Assembly (NCBI RefSeq): GCF_017654315.1
Contig: NZ_CP072203.1
Coordinates: forward strand, 5,642,001-5,706,000
Length of the DNA stretch: 64,000 bases
From: Gordonia polyisoprenivorans
GTDB lineage: Bacteria > Actinomycetota > Actinomycetes > Mycobacteriales > Mycobacteriaceae
Direction: 5' to 3'
Shown: positions 54,156-62,420 of the stretch, piece by piece
Layout: each line of letters opens with the position of its first letter
How positions within the stretch are numbered: position 1 is the stretch's first letter
Notes under the pieces: generated by a model
What the model was told of the DNA's origin: nothing
The model's database searches: none
The model's input: the letters and a program-made list of their open reading frames with translations, nothing else
Position numbers and translations under genes: made by a program

Positions 54156-55235
54156 ATGTTCGGGGTCCTCACACCATGTCGTCACCGTCTGGGAGACGAA
54201 CTCGCCGACCGGTGGCGCGCACACCTGTGCGGGTTGTGTCTGGCGCTGCGCGACGGTCACGGTCAGGCCGCGCGGCTGACCACCAACACCGATGCGGTGA
54301 TGATCTCGATCCTCACCGAAGCCCAGCGCAGCGGTGGGGCGGCGACCGCACGAGCGGGACGGTGCCCACTTCGGTCGCTGCGCACGGCCACGGTGGTCAC
54401 CGCCACCGACCCGGGTATCCGGCTGGCCGCCGGCGCGTCACTCACCCTGGCCGCGGCCAAGGCCGACGATGTCCGCGCCGAAGGGCGCCTCGGACTCGCG
54501 CCACACTCACCGATGAGGTCGGCAACCGCCCGGGTGATCGGATCCCGGTTACATGCGGCGGCCTCGAACGCCCCGGTCCTCGACGCCGAGCGTATCCTGC
54601 ACATCCTGCATCGCCAGTCCGAGATCGAGTGCACGGCAGCATCTCTCGGTGAGATCACCGATCCCAGCGGCCGGGCGTGCGCCGAGGTGTTCGCAGCGAC
54701 CGCCGATGCCTCGGGCATGCCGGACAACCGCGCCGACCTCGAAGCCATCGGCTACGACTTCGGGACGATCGCCCATCTGCTCGACGCCGTGGACGACTAT
54801 CACGCCGACGCTCTCTCCGGTGCGTTCAATCCGTTGCGCGCCACCGGAACCGAGGTGACCGCAGCACTGACCGAGTGCCGCGACCGACGCAACCGGATCA
54901 CCGAGCGGTATTCACGGCTCCGACTCGACGACGACCGGTTGCTGCGGGCGGTGCTCCTCGACGGTCTGCGGCACGCAATCGCCCGCCGGATGCATGCGCG
55001 GACCCGGTGGCCCGCCACGCGGCCACCGGACTTCCCCGACTCCTGGCCATATCCCCCGCCATTCCCACCGAACCGGCGATTTCGTGATCGTCTCGGCCCG
55101 TTCCTGTGGACCGGCTGCACGGGCCGGGCGTGCTGCACCGACCACTGGAATCACTGCAGCGACAAACTCACCAGCCCCTGCTGCACCGACGACTGCGGGG
55201 ATTGCTGCGACTGTTGCGACTGTGATTGCACCTGA
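54156..55235 (+). CDS. DUF5685-type protein with Cys-rich C-terminal tail
   Basis: 359 residues starting MFGVLTPCRHRLGDELADRWRAHLCGLCLALRDGHGQ, the DUF5685 family signature with conserved Cys and His. The last ~45 residues hold 14 Cys (for example CCTDDCGDCCDCCDCDCT), suggesting metal binding or a maturation tail. No signal peptide or membrane helix is evident. The function is unknown. A 105-bp gap separates it from the GT1 gene, and it is convergent with the FadD8-like gene. Confidence 0.8.
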   Translation: MFGVLTPCRHRLGDELADRWRAHLCGLCLALRDGHGQAARLTTNTDAVMISILTEAQRSGGAATARAGRCPLRSLRTATVVTATDPGIRLAAGASLTLAAAKADDVRAEGRLGLAPHSPMRSATARVIGSRLHAAASNAPVLDAERILHILHRQSEIECTAASLGEITDPSGRACAEVFAATADASGMPDNRADLEAIGYDFGTIAHLLDAVDDYHADALSGAFNPLRATGTEVTAALTECRDRRNRITERYSRLRLDDDRLLRAVLLDGLRHAIARRMHARTRWPATRPPDFPDSWPYPPPFPPNRRFRDRLGPFLWTGCTGRACCTDHWNHCSDKLTSPCCTDDCGDCCDCCDCDCT

Positions 55236-55255
55236 ACGCTGTCGGTCGATGTCGC

Positions 55256-56893
55256 TCAGCCGACCCCGCGGCCGGCCGACTCCCAGAACTGTGCACGCAG
55301 CGCCTTCTTGTCGGGCTTGCCCAGCGCGGTCAGCGGCAGCGCGTCGGCGAAGATCACCTGCTTGGGCGACTGCACCGCACCCTTGCGTTCCTTCACCGCG
55401 CCCTGGATCTCACCGGTGATCCGCGCCCGCCCGTCGTCGTCGGATGCGGCGTCGGCACGCAACACCACGACCGCGGTGACCGCCTCACCCCACTTTTCGT
55501 CGGGTACCCCGATCACACCGACCTGTGCGACGGAAGGGTGTTCGGCGACAACATCTTCGACCTCCCGCGGAAAGACGTTGAAGCCGCCGGTGACGATCAT
55601 GTCCTTGGTGCGGTCGACGATGTACCAGAAGCCGTCGTCGTCTTCGCGCGCGACGTCGCCGGTCCGCAGCCAACCGTCCCGGAAGGTCGCCGCGGTCTGC
55701 TCGGGCAGGCCCCAATAGCCGCCGGCGAGAAGCGGTCCGGCCACACAGATCTCGCCGGGCTCGCCCGGTGCGACGGGAGCGTCGTCGGGACCGAGGAGCG
55801 CGGTGTGCAGGAAGGCCGACGGCCGGCCACAGCTCGACAGTCGGCGGGTGTCCTCGCCCGGCTTCGGATGGTCGTGCTTACCGAGATAGCTGATCACCAT
55901 CGGGGCTTCGGACTGCCCGTAGTACTGGGCGAAGATCGGGCCGAAACGTTCGATCGCCTCGGCGAGCCGCACCGGATTGATCGGCGAGGCACCGTAATAC
56001 ACGGTTTCCAGTGACGAGAGGTCACGTGTCTTCGAGTCGGGATGATCGAGGAGCGCATAGAGCATCGAGGGCACCAGCATGGTGGCGCTGATCCTCTTCT
56101 CCTCGATCGTCGCGAGCACCTGTGCGGGGTCGAACTTCGACAGCACGATCATCGTGCCGCCCTTCATCAGCGTCGGCACGAAGAACGCGGCACCGGCATG
56201 TGAGAGCGGCGTGCACATCAGGAATCGTGGTCGCTCCGGCCATTCCCACTCCGAGAGCTGGATCTGGGTCATCGTCGCCATCGCCGACGCGGTTCCGATG
56301 ACGCCCTTGGGTTTTCCGGTGGTCCCGCCGGTGTAGGTGATCGACACGATGTGATCGCCGGGTAGCGGCGCCGCGGTCAGCGGGCGCGGCGAGAACGTGT
56401 CGGCCTCGGCGATGATGTCGCGACCGTATGCGGAGAGCTCCTCCGGCACCGGCCCGAGGGTGAGGACCTGCTCGAGACTCTCGACGCGGTCCACCAGCGC
56501 CGCCGCACGCGCGACGAACATCGGCACCGGATCGATGACCAGTGTGGTGACCCCGGCGTCGGAGAGTACGTAGGCGTGATCGTCGAGCGAGCCGAGCGGA
56601 TGCAGCGCGGTGCGCCGCCAGCCCTGGGTCTGCCCGGCACCGATCACCAGGAGCACCTCCGGACGGTTGAGCGCCAGGAGCCCGACGGCGGTTCCCGATC
56701 CCGCGCCGACCGACTCGAAGGCCTGCACGTACCGGCTGACCGCGTCGGCCATCTCGCCCCCGGTGAGTTCGGTGTCGCCGAGTTCGAGCACCTTGTGGTC
56801 GCGATGGCGTCGCAGGGCCGCGACCATGAGATCCCCCAGATGGACCCCGCTGCGCAACGGGTCGTATTCGGTCACAGAGCTGTCCTCAGTCAT
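55256..56893 (-). CDS. FadD8-like acyl-CoA synthetase, KstR-box controlled
   Basis: A 545-residue ANL ligase with AMP-binding motif SITYTGGTTGKPKGV, TPLSHAGAAFF, YYGQSEAPMVISYL, hinge WLRTGDVAREDDDG and the C-terminal Lys in TALGKPDKKA. The sequence is close to mycobacterial FadD8 (Rv0551c) as I recall it. A KstR-like box lies 10 bp before ATG 56893, so it should be induced by sterols; its acid substrate may be a side-chain or ring fragment. It is convergent with the DUF5685 gene. Confidence 0.86.
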   Translation of the reverse strand: MTEDSSVTEYDPLRSGVHLGDLMVAALRRHRDHKVLELGDTELTGGEMADAVSRYVQAFESVGAGSGTAVGLLALNRPEVLLVIGAGQTQGWRRTALHPLGSLDDHAYVLSDAGVTTLVIDPVPMFVARAAALVDRVESLEQVLTLGPVPEELSAYGRDIIAEADTFSPRPLTAAPLPGDHIVSITYTGGTTGKPKGVIGTASAMATMTQIQLSEWEWPERPRFLMCTPLSHAGAAFFVPTLMKGGTMIVLSKFDPAQVLATIEEKRISATMLVPSMLYALLDHPDSKTRDLSSLETVYYGASPINPVRLAEAIERFGPIFAQYYGQSEAPMVISYLGKHDHPKPGEDTRRLSSCGRPSAFLHTALLGPDDAPVAPGEPGEICVAGPLLAGGYWGLPEQTAATFRDGWLRTGDVAREDDDGFWYIVDRTKDMIVTGGFNVFPREVEDVVAEHPSVAQVGVIGVPDEKWGEAVTAVVVLRADAASDDDGRARITGEIQGAVKERKGAVQSPKQVIFADALPLTALGKPDKKALRAQFWESAGRGVG

Positions 56894-56903
56894 GCGTCCA
56901 GAC

Positions 56904-56917
56904 TAGGACGTGTTTCA
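56904..56917. promoter_or_regulatory. KstR-type operator on the FadD8-like side
   Basis: TAGGACGTGTTTCA departs from the consensus at one base of each half. It lies 10 bp before the FadD8-like ATG. Confidence 0.68.
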
Positions 56918-56991
56918 GAACTGAGGAAGGCCGTGGACGGAATTCGTCGGTGACATGCACAGATGTCGCGTTCTGAGCGACCTCTACACAC

Positions 56992-57005
56992 TAGAACGTG
57001 TTCCA
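56992..57005. promoter_or_regulatory. KstR-type operator on the GNAT-gene side
   Basis: TAGAACGTGTTCCA matches the KstR consensus. It lies 47 bp before the ATG at 57053 and 98 bp before the divergent FadD8-like start. Confidence 0.82.
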
Positions 57006-57052
57006 TATTCGGTCTGCCCTCATGGGCGACCACTCCGCATTAGGATCGAGGC

Positions 57053-57709
57053 ATGACTGACCTGGACCTGGCGACCTCCCGTCGCGACATCACCGACGCA
57101 CTCCTGACCGCTCTCGAGCGGCGCCACGAGGTTCTCGACACCATCGTCGAGGCCGACAATCACACCGATGCCGTCGCCGCGATCGCCGAACTGCTGGACA
57201 AGTCCCAGCTCGGCGCCGAGGCGATCCTCGACATGAAACTCGATCAGCTCACCAAGGAGGAGCGCCGCAAGAACCAGGCCGAACTCGACGACCTGAACTC
57301 GGCGCTCACCTTCACCCTCGCCGAACGGCCCGCATCCAGCGGCGACACCCTCGACCTGCGCCCCTTCTCCCCGGAGGAGGACGCCGACCTCTTCGCCACC
57401 CGCACCTCCGAACTCGGCGTGGCCGGCGACGGCTCGGGTGCTCCCGCGGGCGATCTGGCCGACGAACTGAGCAAGGCCACCGCACGCGTCGACGACGAGG
57501 AGGCCGTCTGGCTCGTCGCCATCGAAGGAGACTCCAAGGTGGGCTTCGTCTTCGGCGAGTTGACCTCCGGCGAGGTCGACGTGCGGATCTGGATTCATCC
57601 CGAGCATCGCAAGAAGGGTTACGGTACCGCCGCCCTGCGCAAGTCGCGCTCGGAGATCGCCGCCTACTTCCCGGGTGTGCCAATGGTGGTTCGGGCGCCG
57701 GGCGCCTGA
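57053..57709 (+). CDS. GyrA-like coiled-coil / GNAT acetyltransferase fusion
   Basis: 218 residues. The N-terminal ~85 residues are helical and resemble the coiled-coil segment of DNA gyrase subunit A (AILDMKLDQLTKEERRK). The C-terminal ~120 residues form a GNAT-like domain with the acetyl-CoA motif HPEHRKKGYGTAAL. The target is unknown. ATG 57053 is 47 bp after a good KstR box, which would put it, unexpectedly, under sterol control. The divergent gene is the FadD8-like ligase. Confidence 0.78.
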   Translation: MTDLDLATSRRDITDALLTALERRHEVLDTIVEADNHTDAVAAIAELLDKSQLGAEAILDMKLDQLTKEERRKNQAELDDLNSALTFTLAERPASSGDTLDLRPFSPEEDADLFATRTSELGVAGDGSGAPAGDLADELSKATARVDDEEAVWLVAIEGDSKVGFVFGELTSGEVDVRIWIHPEHRKKGYGTAALRKSRSEIAAYFPGVPMVVRAPGA

Positions 57710-57722
57710 CCGATCACCTGGC

Positions 57723-57749
57723 GCGGGTCGGTGCGCTCAGCCGACCCGC
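57723..57749. terminator. Bidirectional hairpin between convergent genes
   Basis: GCGGGTCGG (57723-57731) pairs with CCGACCCGC (57741-57749) around a 9-base loop. It lies between the GNAT gene (+) and the NTF2-like gene (-), overlapping the last codons of the latter. Confidence 0.6.
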
Positions 57750-58108
57750 CGGGGCAGCCCAAAGCGGGCGACGATCGCGCGAATGCGAGTGTCCTCGTCG
57801 ATGACGAAGGTCTCCGACACCGGCGCCGCGAGCCCCAGCACCTTCGGTGCGACGTGAACGAGGTAGCGGGTGGTGACGCTGTGTCCGTCGACGGTGGCCT
57901 CGAACGCACTGACGCGGTGGATCAGCCGGAACTGTGGCCCGCGTTCGAGGCTGCGCGCGATATGCGGTCCGTTGCGCCCGGTCTTGACGCCGAATTCGAC
58001 TCGGGTGCAGTCCGGATGCAGGTCGACCGCGCTCGCATCGTGACTGACCAGGGCATCGACGTAGGCCCGTGCCGCCGCGACACGGGTCGCCGCCACGGAG
58101 TCGGTCAT
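57737..58108 (-). CDS. Small NTF2-like / DUF8021-like protein
   Basis: 123 residues with an alpha+beta NTF2-type pattern: AARAYVDALVSHDASAVDLHPDCTRVEFGVKTGRNG, then RLIHRVSAFEATVDGHSVTTRYLVHVAP and ETFVIDEDTRIRAIVARFG. Catalytic residues were not assigned. ATG 58108 has GGGGAG six bases upstream; the in-frame GTG at 58120 contains that site. It follows two SDR genes on the same strand by 31 bp and may belong to the HIP-degradation operon. Ligand unknown. Confidence 0.75.
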   Translation of the reverse strand: MTDSVAATRVAAARAYVDALVSHDASAVDLHPDCTRVEFGVKTGRNGPHIARSLERGPQFRLIHRVSAFEATVDGHSVTTRYLVHVAPKVLGLAAPVSETFVIDEDTRIRAIVARFGLPRRVG

Positions 58109-58139
58109 GGCTCTCCCCACAGGTATCGGCCCAACGGTG

Positions 58140-59039
58140 TCAGCGCGCTCCGTAGACCGGCATCGGCACCGGCGCCTTTGCGATGATCTCGGCGATCACC
58201 GGGCCGAGTTCGGACGATTCCCAGCGCGCACCCTTGTCGCGTTCGACGCTACGCTGCCAGCCGTCGGTGATCGAGATCTTGCCGCCCTCCACCTCGAAGA
58301 CCCGTCCGGTGACCTCCCCTGATTGCGGAGAAGCGAGCCAGCACACCAGCGGTGAGATGTTCGCCGGATCCATCGCGTCGAAGGAGCCGTCGTCGGGGGC
58401 GGCCATCTGCGCGGCCATCGCCTCGCCGGCACCGAGGGTCATCGCGGTGCGCGCCGCCGGTGCGATCGCATTGACCGTGACCCCGTAACCGCCCATCTCG
58501 GCGGCGGCCTGGATCGTCAATGCCGCGATACCGGCCTTGGCGGCGACGTAGTTGCCCTGCCCGACCGAGCCGTAGAGGCCGGCCCCGGACGAGGTGTTGA
58601 CGACGCGGGCGGTACGCCTACTGCCGGCCTTGGCCTGTGCCCGCCAGTAGGCGGCGGCATGACGCAGCATCACGAAGTGCCCCTTCAGATGCACGCGGAC
58701 CACGGCGTCCCACTCGTCCTCGGCCATCGAGACCAGCATGCGGTCACGCACGAATCCCGCGTTGTTGACCAGGGCGTCGAGCGCGCCGAATTCGTCGACG
58801 GCGGTGGCGACGATGCCGGCCGCAGTGTCCCAGTCGGCGACGTCGCCGGCGGCGGTGATGGCGTCACCGCCAGTGGTGCGGATCTCGTCGGCCACCGCGT
58901 CCGCGGCCTCGGCCACGAAGTCGTTGACGACCACCTTGGCACCGTCGGCGGCGAAGGCCAGGGCGTGCGCCCGGCCGATACCCTGCCCGGCGCCGGTCAC
59001 CACGACCACACGACCGGCATTGGACGCACTCTCAGCCAC
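58140..59039 (-). CDS. SDR-family dehydrogenase (Rv3548c-like)
   Basis: A 299-residue short-chain dehydrogenase: TGAGQGIG (Rossmann), NNAGFVRDRM, the catalytic Ser in NTSSGAGLYG and YVAAK (Tyr/Lys), with a ~60-residue C-terminal extension like Hsd4A. GTG 59039 is preceded by AGAGGAC. The run SDR-SDR-echA20-ipdA-ipdB-ipdC reproduces Rv3548c-Rv3553, the HIP (C/D ring) part of cholesterol catabolism controlled by KstR2 in mycobacteria. The exact hydroxyacyl-CoA or steroid substrate is unknown. Confidence 0.86.
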   Translation of the reverse strand: MAESASNAGRVVVVTGAGQGIGRAHALAFAADGAKVVVNDFVAEAADAVADEIRTTGGDAITAAGDVADWDTAAGIVATAVDEFGALDALVNNAGFVRDRMLVSMAEDEWDAVVRVHLKGHFVMLRHAAAYWRAQAKAGSRRTARVVNTSSGAGLYGSVGQGNYVAAKAGIAALTIQAAAEMGGYGVTVNAIAPAARTAMTLGAGEAMAAQMAAPDDGSFDAMDPANISPLVCWLASPQSGEVTGRVFEVEGGKISITDGWQRSVERDKGARWESSELGPVIAEIIAKAPVPMPVYGAR

Positions 59040-59095
59040 TGTTGTTGTCCTCTCAGATGTTTCGGTTCACAGCTCGCGGTTCGTTCGGTTGCAGA

Positions 59096-59905
59096 TCAGA
59101 CGTCGTTGCCGGCATTGGCGGCGGCGAGAAATGCCGGTAGTTCGCCCCCGCCGTGGACGGTCAGGGTGGCGCCGGTGATGTAGCCGGCCAGCGGTGAGAG
59201 CAGGAAGGCCGCGGCGGCGCCGACGTCGGCGGGGCGGGCCATGCGGCCCATCGGAATCGTCCGGCCGACCGCGGCGATACCCGCGTCGTCGCCGTAGTGC
59301 AGGTGCGCCTGTTCGGTCTCGACCGGTCCGGCGACGATGGAGTTCACCCGAACCCTGGGCGCCCATTCGACGGCGAGTGACGCGGTGAGACTGTCGAGTC
59401 CGGCTTTGGCTGCCCCATACGCCGACGTTCCCGGCGACGCGCGGTGGCCACTCACGCTCGAGATGTTGACGATCGCGCCACCGCCCTCCTGATCACGCAT
59501 GACGGCCTGCGCCGCACGCGCGACGATCAGCGGGGCAAGCAGATTCAGCTCGACGATCTTGCTCGCGAAGCGCGGCGAGGCGTCGGCCGCCAGCGCGAAC
59601 GGCGACCCGCCCGCATTGTTGATCACGCCGTCGATCCGCCCGTGGGTCTCGACGATTCGCGCGAGAGTGGCGGCCACCGCGTCCTCGTCGCGCACATCGC
59701 ACGGAAGAAATGTTGCCGCGGAGATGGATTCGAGCTCGTCGTTCGAATGCCGAGCACAGGCCACCGGGGTCACGCCGAGGTCGGCGAGGGTGGCAACGAT
59801 GCCGAGCCCGACACCTCGGGCCCCGCCGGTCACCAACACGACCCGTCCGGCGAGCCCGAGGTCGTAGCGTCCCGGCCGTCCGGTCACCTGTGCGGTCGTC
59901 GTCAT
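59096..59905 (-). CDS. SDR-family dehydrogenase (Rv3549c-like)
   Basis: A 269-residue classical SDR: TGGARGVGLG, NNAGGSPFALA, the Ser in NISSVSGHRA, YGAAK, and the short C-terminus TGATLTVHGGGE usual for this class. ATG 59905 lies 18 bp from the edge of the 22-bp palindrome. It is divergent from echA20 and the first gene of the minus-strand HIP-side operon. The substrate is inferred to be a HIP-pathway hydroxyacyl-CoA. Confidence 0.87.
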   Translation of the reverse strand: MTTTAQVTGRPGRYDLGLAGRVVLVTGGARGVGLGIVATLADLGVTPVACARHSNDELESISAATFLPCDVRDEDAVAATLARIVETHGRIDGVINNAGGSPFALAADASPRFASKIVELNLLAPLIVARAAQAVMRDQEGGGAIVNISSVSGHRASPGTSAYGAAKAGLDSLTASLAVEWAPRVRVNSIVAGPVETEQAHLHYGDDAGIAAVGRTIPMGRMARPADVGAAAAFLLSPLAGYITGATLTVHGGGELPAFLAAANAGNDV

Positions 59906-59923
59906 GGGTGCTACCCTACCAAA

Positions 59924-59945
59924 CAACCAAGCAATTGCTTGGTTG
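59924..59945. promoter_or_regulatory. 22-bp perfect palindrome, likely operator of the HIP operons
   Basis: CAACCAAGCAA (59924-59934) is exactly complementary to TTGCTTGGTTG (59935-59945). It lies between two divergent operons, 18 bp from the SDR start and 32 bp from echA20. It is TetR-like. The half-sites CAAG/CTTG recall the mycobacterial KstR2 site, but their spacing is six bases rather than the two in the published consensus. Confidence 0.82.
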
Positions 59946-59977
59946 GTTTTTCGAGCGCTTCGCCGAGAGGAGCACGC

Positions 59978-60748
59978 GTGCCGATCACCACTACCCGCAC
60001 CGATGGCGGGGTCGTCACCGTCACCGTCGACTACCCGCCGGTCAACGCGCTGCCGTCGTCGGCATGGTTCGACCTCGCCGACGCCATCACCACCGCGGGC
60101 AACGACCCGGAAACACACGTGGTGATCCTGCGGGCGGAGGGCCGGGGTTTCAACGCCGGCGTCGACATCAAGGAGATGCAGGCCACCGAGGGATTCGGGG
60201 CGTTGATCGCCGCCAACCACGGATGCACCGCGGCGTTCAGCGCGGTCTACGACTGCGCCGTCCCGGTGGTCGTCGCGGTCAAGAACTTCTGCGTCGGTGG
60301 CGGAATCGGGCTGGTCGGCAACGCCGACGTGATCGTCGCCTCCGAGGGCGCCGTGTTCGGTCTTCCCGAGGTCGATCGCGGGGCACTGGGCGCCGCAACA
60401 CATCTCGCACGTCTGGTTCCCCAGCATATGATGCGCACCCTGTATTACACCGCCCAGAACGTCACCGCAGAACAACTCCTGCACTTCGGCTCGGTCCATC
60501 GCGTGGTGGCCGCCGACGACCTCGATGCCGCGGCACTCGATGTCGCCGAGAAGATCGCCGCCAAGGACACCAGGGTGATCCGCGCGGCGAAGTCGGCGAT
60601 CAACCACATCGACCCGGTGGACGTGAAGGCCAGCTACCGCCTCGAGCAGGGATACACCTTCGAACTCAATCTGGCCGGCGTCGCCGACGAACACCGCGAT
60701 GAGTTCGTGGCGACCGGCAAGGCCCTCAACACGGGAGGACACGCCTGA
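59978..60748 (+). CDS. echA20: EchA20, crotonase-family ring hydrolase
   Basis: A 256-residue crotonase-fold enzyme with oxyanion-hole segments ILRAEGRGFNAGVDIKEM and VGGGIGLVGNADVIVASE, then PEVDRGALGAATHLARLV. EchA20 (Rv3550) hydrolytically opens a ring of the HIP-derived CoA thioester in late cholesterol degradation. GTG 59978 has GAGAGGAG just upstream. It is the first gene of the echA20-ipdA-ipdB-ipdC operon, controlled by the palindrome at 59924. Confidence 0.9.
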   Translation: MPITTTRTDGGVVTVTVDYPPVNALPSSAWFDLADAITTAGNDPETHVVILRAEGRGFNAGVDIKEMQATEGFGALIAANHGCTAAFSAVYDCAVPVVVAVKNFCVGGGIGLVGNADVIVASEGAVFGLPEVDRGALGAATHLARLVPQHMMRTLYYTAQNVTAEQLLHFGSVHRVVAADDLDAAALDVAEKIAAKDTRVIRAAKSAINHIDPVDVKASYRLEQGYTFELNLAGVADEHRDEFVATGKALNTGGHA

Positions 60749-60749
60749 C

Positions 60750-61664
60750 ATGGCAGCCACACCCACTGCAGCCACACCCACCGACAAGACGAGCACGCTC
60801 GACGGCGTCATCGGCGAGCTGCGCGACGGGATGACGATCGGTATCGGCGGCTGGGGTTCGCGGCGCAAGCCGATGGCACTCGTCCGCGCGTTGGCCCGCT
60901 CTGCGGTGACCGACCTGACCATCGTCACCTACGGCGGGCCCGATCTCGGACTACTCTGTGCTGCAGGCAAAGTCCGTCGCGTGTACTACGGCTTCGTTTC
61001 CCTGGACTCCGCCCCGTTCTACGATCCCTGGTTCGCCCACGCCCGGACCACCGGCGCAATCGAGGCACGCGAGATGGACGAGGGCATGATCAAGTGCGGG
61101 CTGCAGGCCGCCGCGGCCCGGTTGCCGTTCCTGCCGATCCGGGCCGGACTCGGCTCCGATGTGCCGGCGTTCTGGGAGGGCGAGCTCAAGACCATCGAGT
61201 CCCCGTATCCCGACCCCGACGGCCGCACGCAGACACTCATCGCGATGCCCGCCCTGCGACTCGACGCCGCCTTCGTCCACCTCGACCTCGCCGATACCCG
61301 CGGCAACGCCGCCTACACCGGCGTCGACCCGTACATGGACGACTTGTTCTGTGCCGCCGCAGCGCGCCGGTATCTGGAGACCGATCAACTCGTCGACACC
61401 GAGGTTCTCGTCAAGTCCGTTCCGGTGCAACGGATTCTGCTCAACAGGATGAATGTGGACCGGGTGGTGCATACGCCGAACGGGGCGCACCACTCCTTCG
61501 CAGGCGACTACGGCCGCGACGAGGCGTTCCAACGGTTCTACGTCGAGCAGGCCAAGGACGCCGACGCGTGGGCCGCATTCCGCACGCGCTTCCTCGACGT
61601 CGACGAACCCACCTATCAACGCGAGGTCGCCGCGTGGCGTGCCGAACAGGAGGACCGCAAGTGA
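60750..61664 (+). CDS. ipdA: IpdA, COCHEA-CoA hydrolase alpha subunit
   Basis: 304 residues, homologous to the alpha subunit of CoA transferases: DGMTIGIGGWGSRRKPMALVRAL at the N-terminus and VHLDLADTRGNAAYTG. IpdAB (Rv3551/Rv3552) has a CoA-transferase fold but acts as a hydrolase that opens the last steroid ring. ATG 60750 starts one base after the echA20 stop. Its stop overlaps the ipdB start as GTGA, so the two subunits are translated together. Confidence 0.9.
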   Translation: MAATPTAATPTDKTSTLDGVIGELRDGMTIGIGGWGSRRKPMALVRALARSAVTDLTIVTYGGPDLGLLCAAGKVRRVYYGFVSLDSAPFYDPWFAHARTTGAIEAREMDEGMIKCGLQAAAARLPFLPIRAGLGSDVPAFWEGELKTIESPYPDPDGRTQTLIAMPALRLDAAFVHLDLADTRGNAAYTGVDPYMDDLFCAAAARRYLETDQLVDTEVLVKSVPVQRILLNRMNVDRVVHTPNGAHHSFAGDYGRDEAFQRFYVEQAKDADAWAAFRTRFLDVDEPTYQREVAAWRAEQEDRK

Positions 61665-62419
61665 CCACAGCGACCACCGGGGTCACCCGGGCCGAGTACT
61701 GCGTCGTCTCCTGCGCCGAGATCTTCCGTGGCGCAGGCGAGATCATGGCGTCGCCGATGGCGCCGATCCCGCTGCTCGGAGCGCGCTTGGCGCGCCTGAG
61801 CTTTGCGCCCGATCTGCTCATCACCGACGGGGAGGCGTTGATCCTCGCCGACACACCGGGCATCGGCAAGACGGGTCCCATCGAGGGGTGGATGCCGTTC
61901 TCCAAGGTGTTCGACGTCGTGGCGTCGGGTCGGCGCCATGTGGTGATGGGCGCCAACCAGATCGATCGTTTCGGCAATCAGAACCTGTCGGCGTTCGGCC
62001 CGTTGCAACACCCGACCCGACAGATGTTCGGCGCCCGTGGCGCTCCCGGCAACACCATCAACCATCCGACGAGTTATTGGGTCCCACGGCATTCGGCACG
62101 CGTGTTCGTCGACGCCGTCGACATCGTCTGCGGACTCGGCTTCGACAAAGTCGATCCCGACAACCCCGCCTTCGACGACGTCGACATCGCTCGCGTCGTC
62201 ACCAATCTCGGTGTCTTCGACTTCGGCGGGCCCGACCACACGATGCGTGCACTGTCACTGCATCCCGGGGTGAGTGCCGAGGAGGTCGCGGAGAGCACCT
62301 CCTTCGAGATCGACGGACTCACCGAGGCGCCGACAACGCGGGAACCCTCCGACGAGGAACTCGGCCTGATCCGGGATGTGCTCGATCCCAAGGGTGTTCG
62401 CGCCAAAGAGGTGCGGTGA
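61661..62419 (+). CDS. ipdB: IpdB, COCHEA-CoA hydrolase beta subunit
   Basis: 252 residues, homologous to CoA-transferase beta subunits: EYCVVSCAEIFRGAGEIMASPMAP, then HVVMGANQIDRFGNQNLSAFGP and VVTNLGVFDFGGPDHTM. It forms the alpha2beta2 hydrolase with IpdA. GTG 61661 overlaps the ipdA stop. ipdC follows after one base. The three genes match Rv3551-Rv3553 in order. Confidence 0.9.
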   Translation: MTTATTGVTRAEYCVVSCAEIFRGAGEIMASPMAPIPLLGARLARLSFAPDLLITDGEALILADTPGIGKTGPIEGWMPFSKVFDVVASGRRHVVMGANQIDRFGNQNLSAFGPLQHPTRQMFGARGAPGNTINHPTSYWVPRHSARVFVDAVDIVCGLGFDKVDPDNPAFDDVDIARVVTNLGVFDFGGPDHTMRALSLHPGVSAEEVAESTSFEIDGLTEAPTTREPSDEELGLIRDVLDPKGVRAKEVR

Positions 62420-62420
62420 G

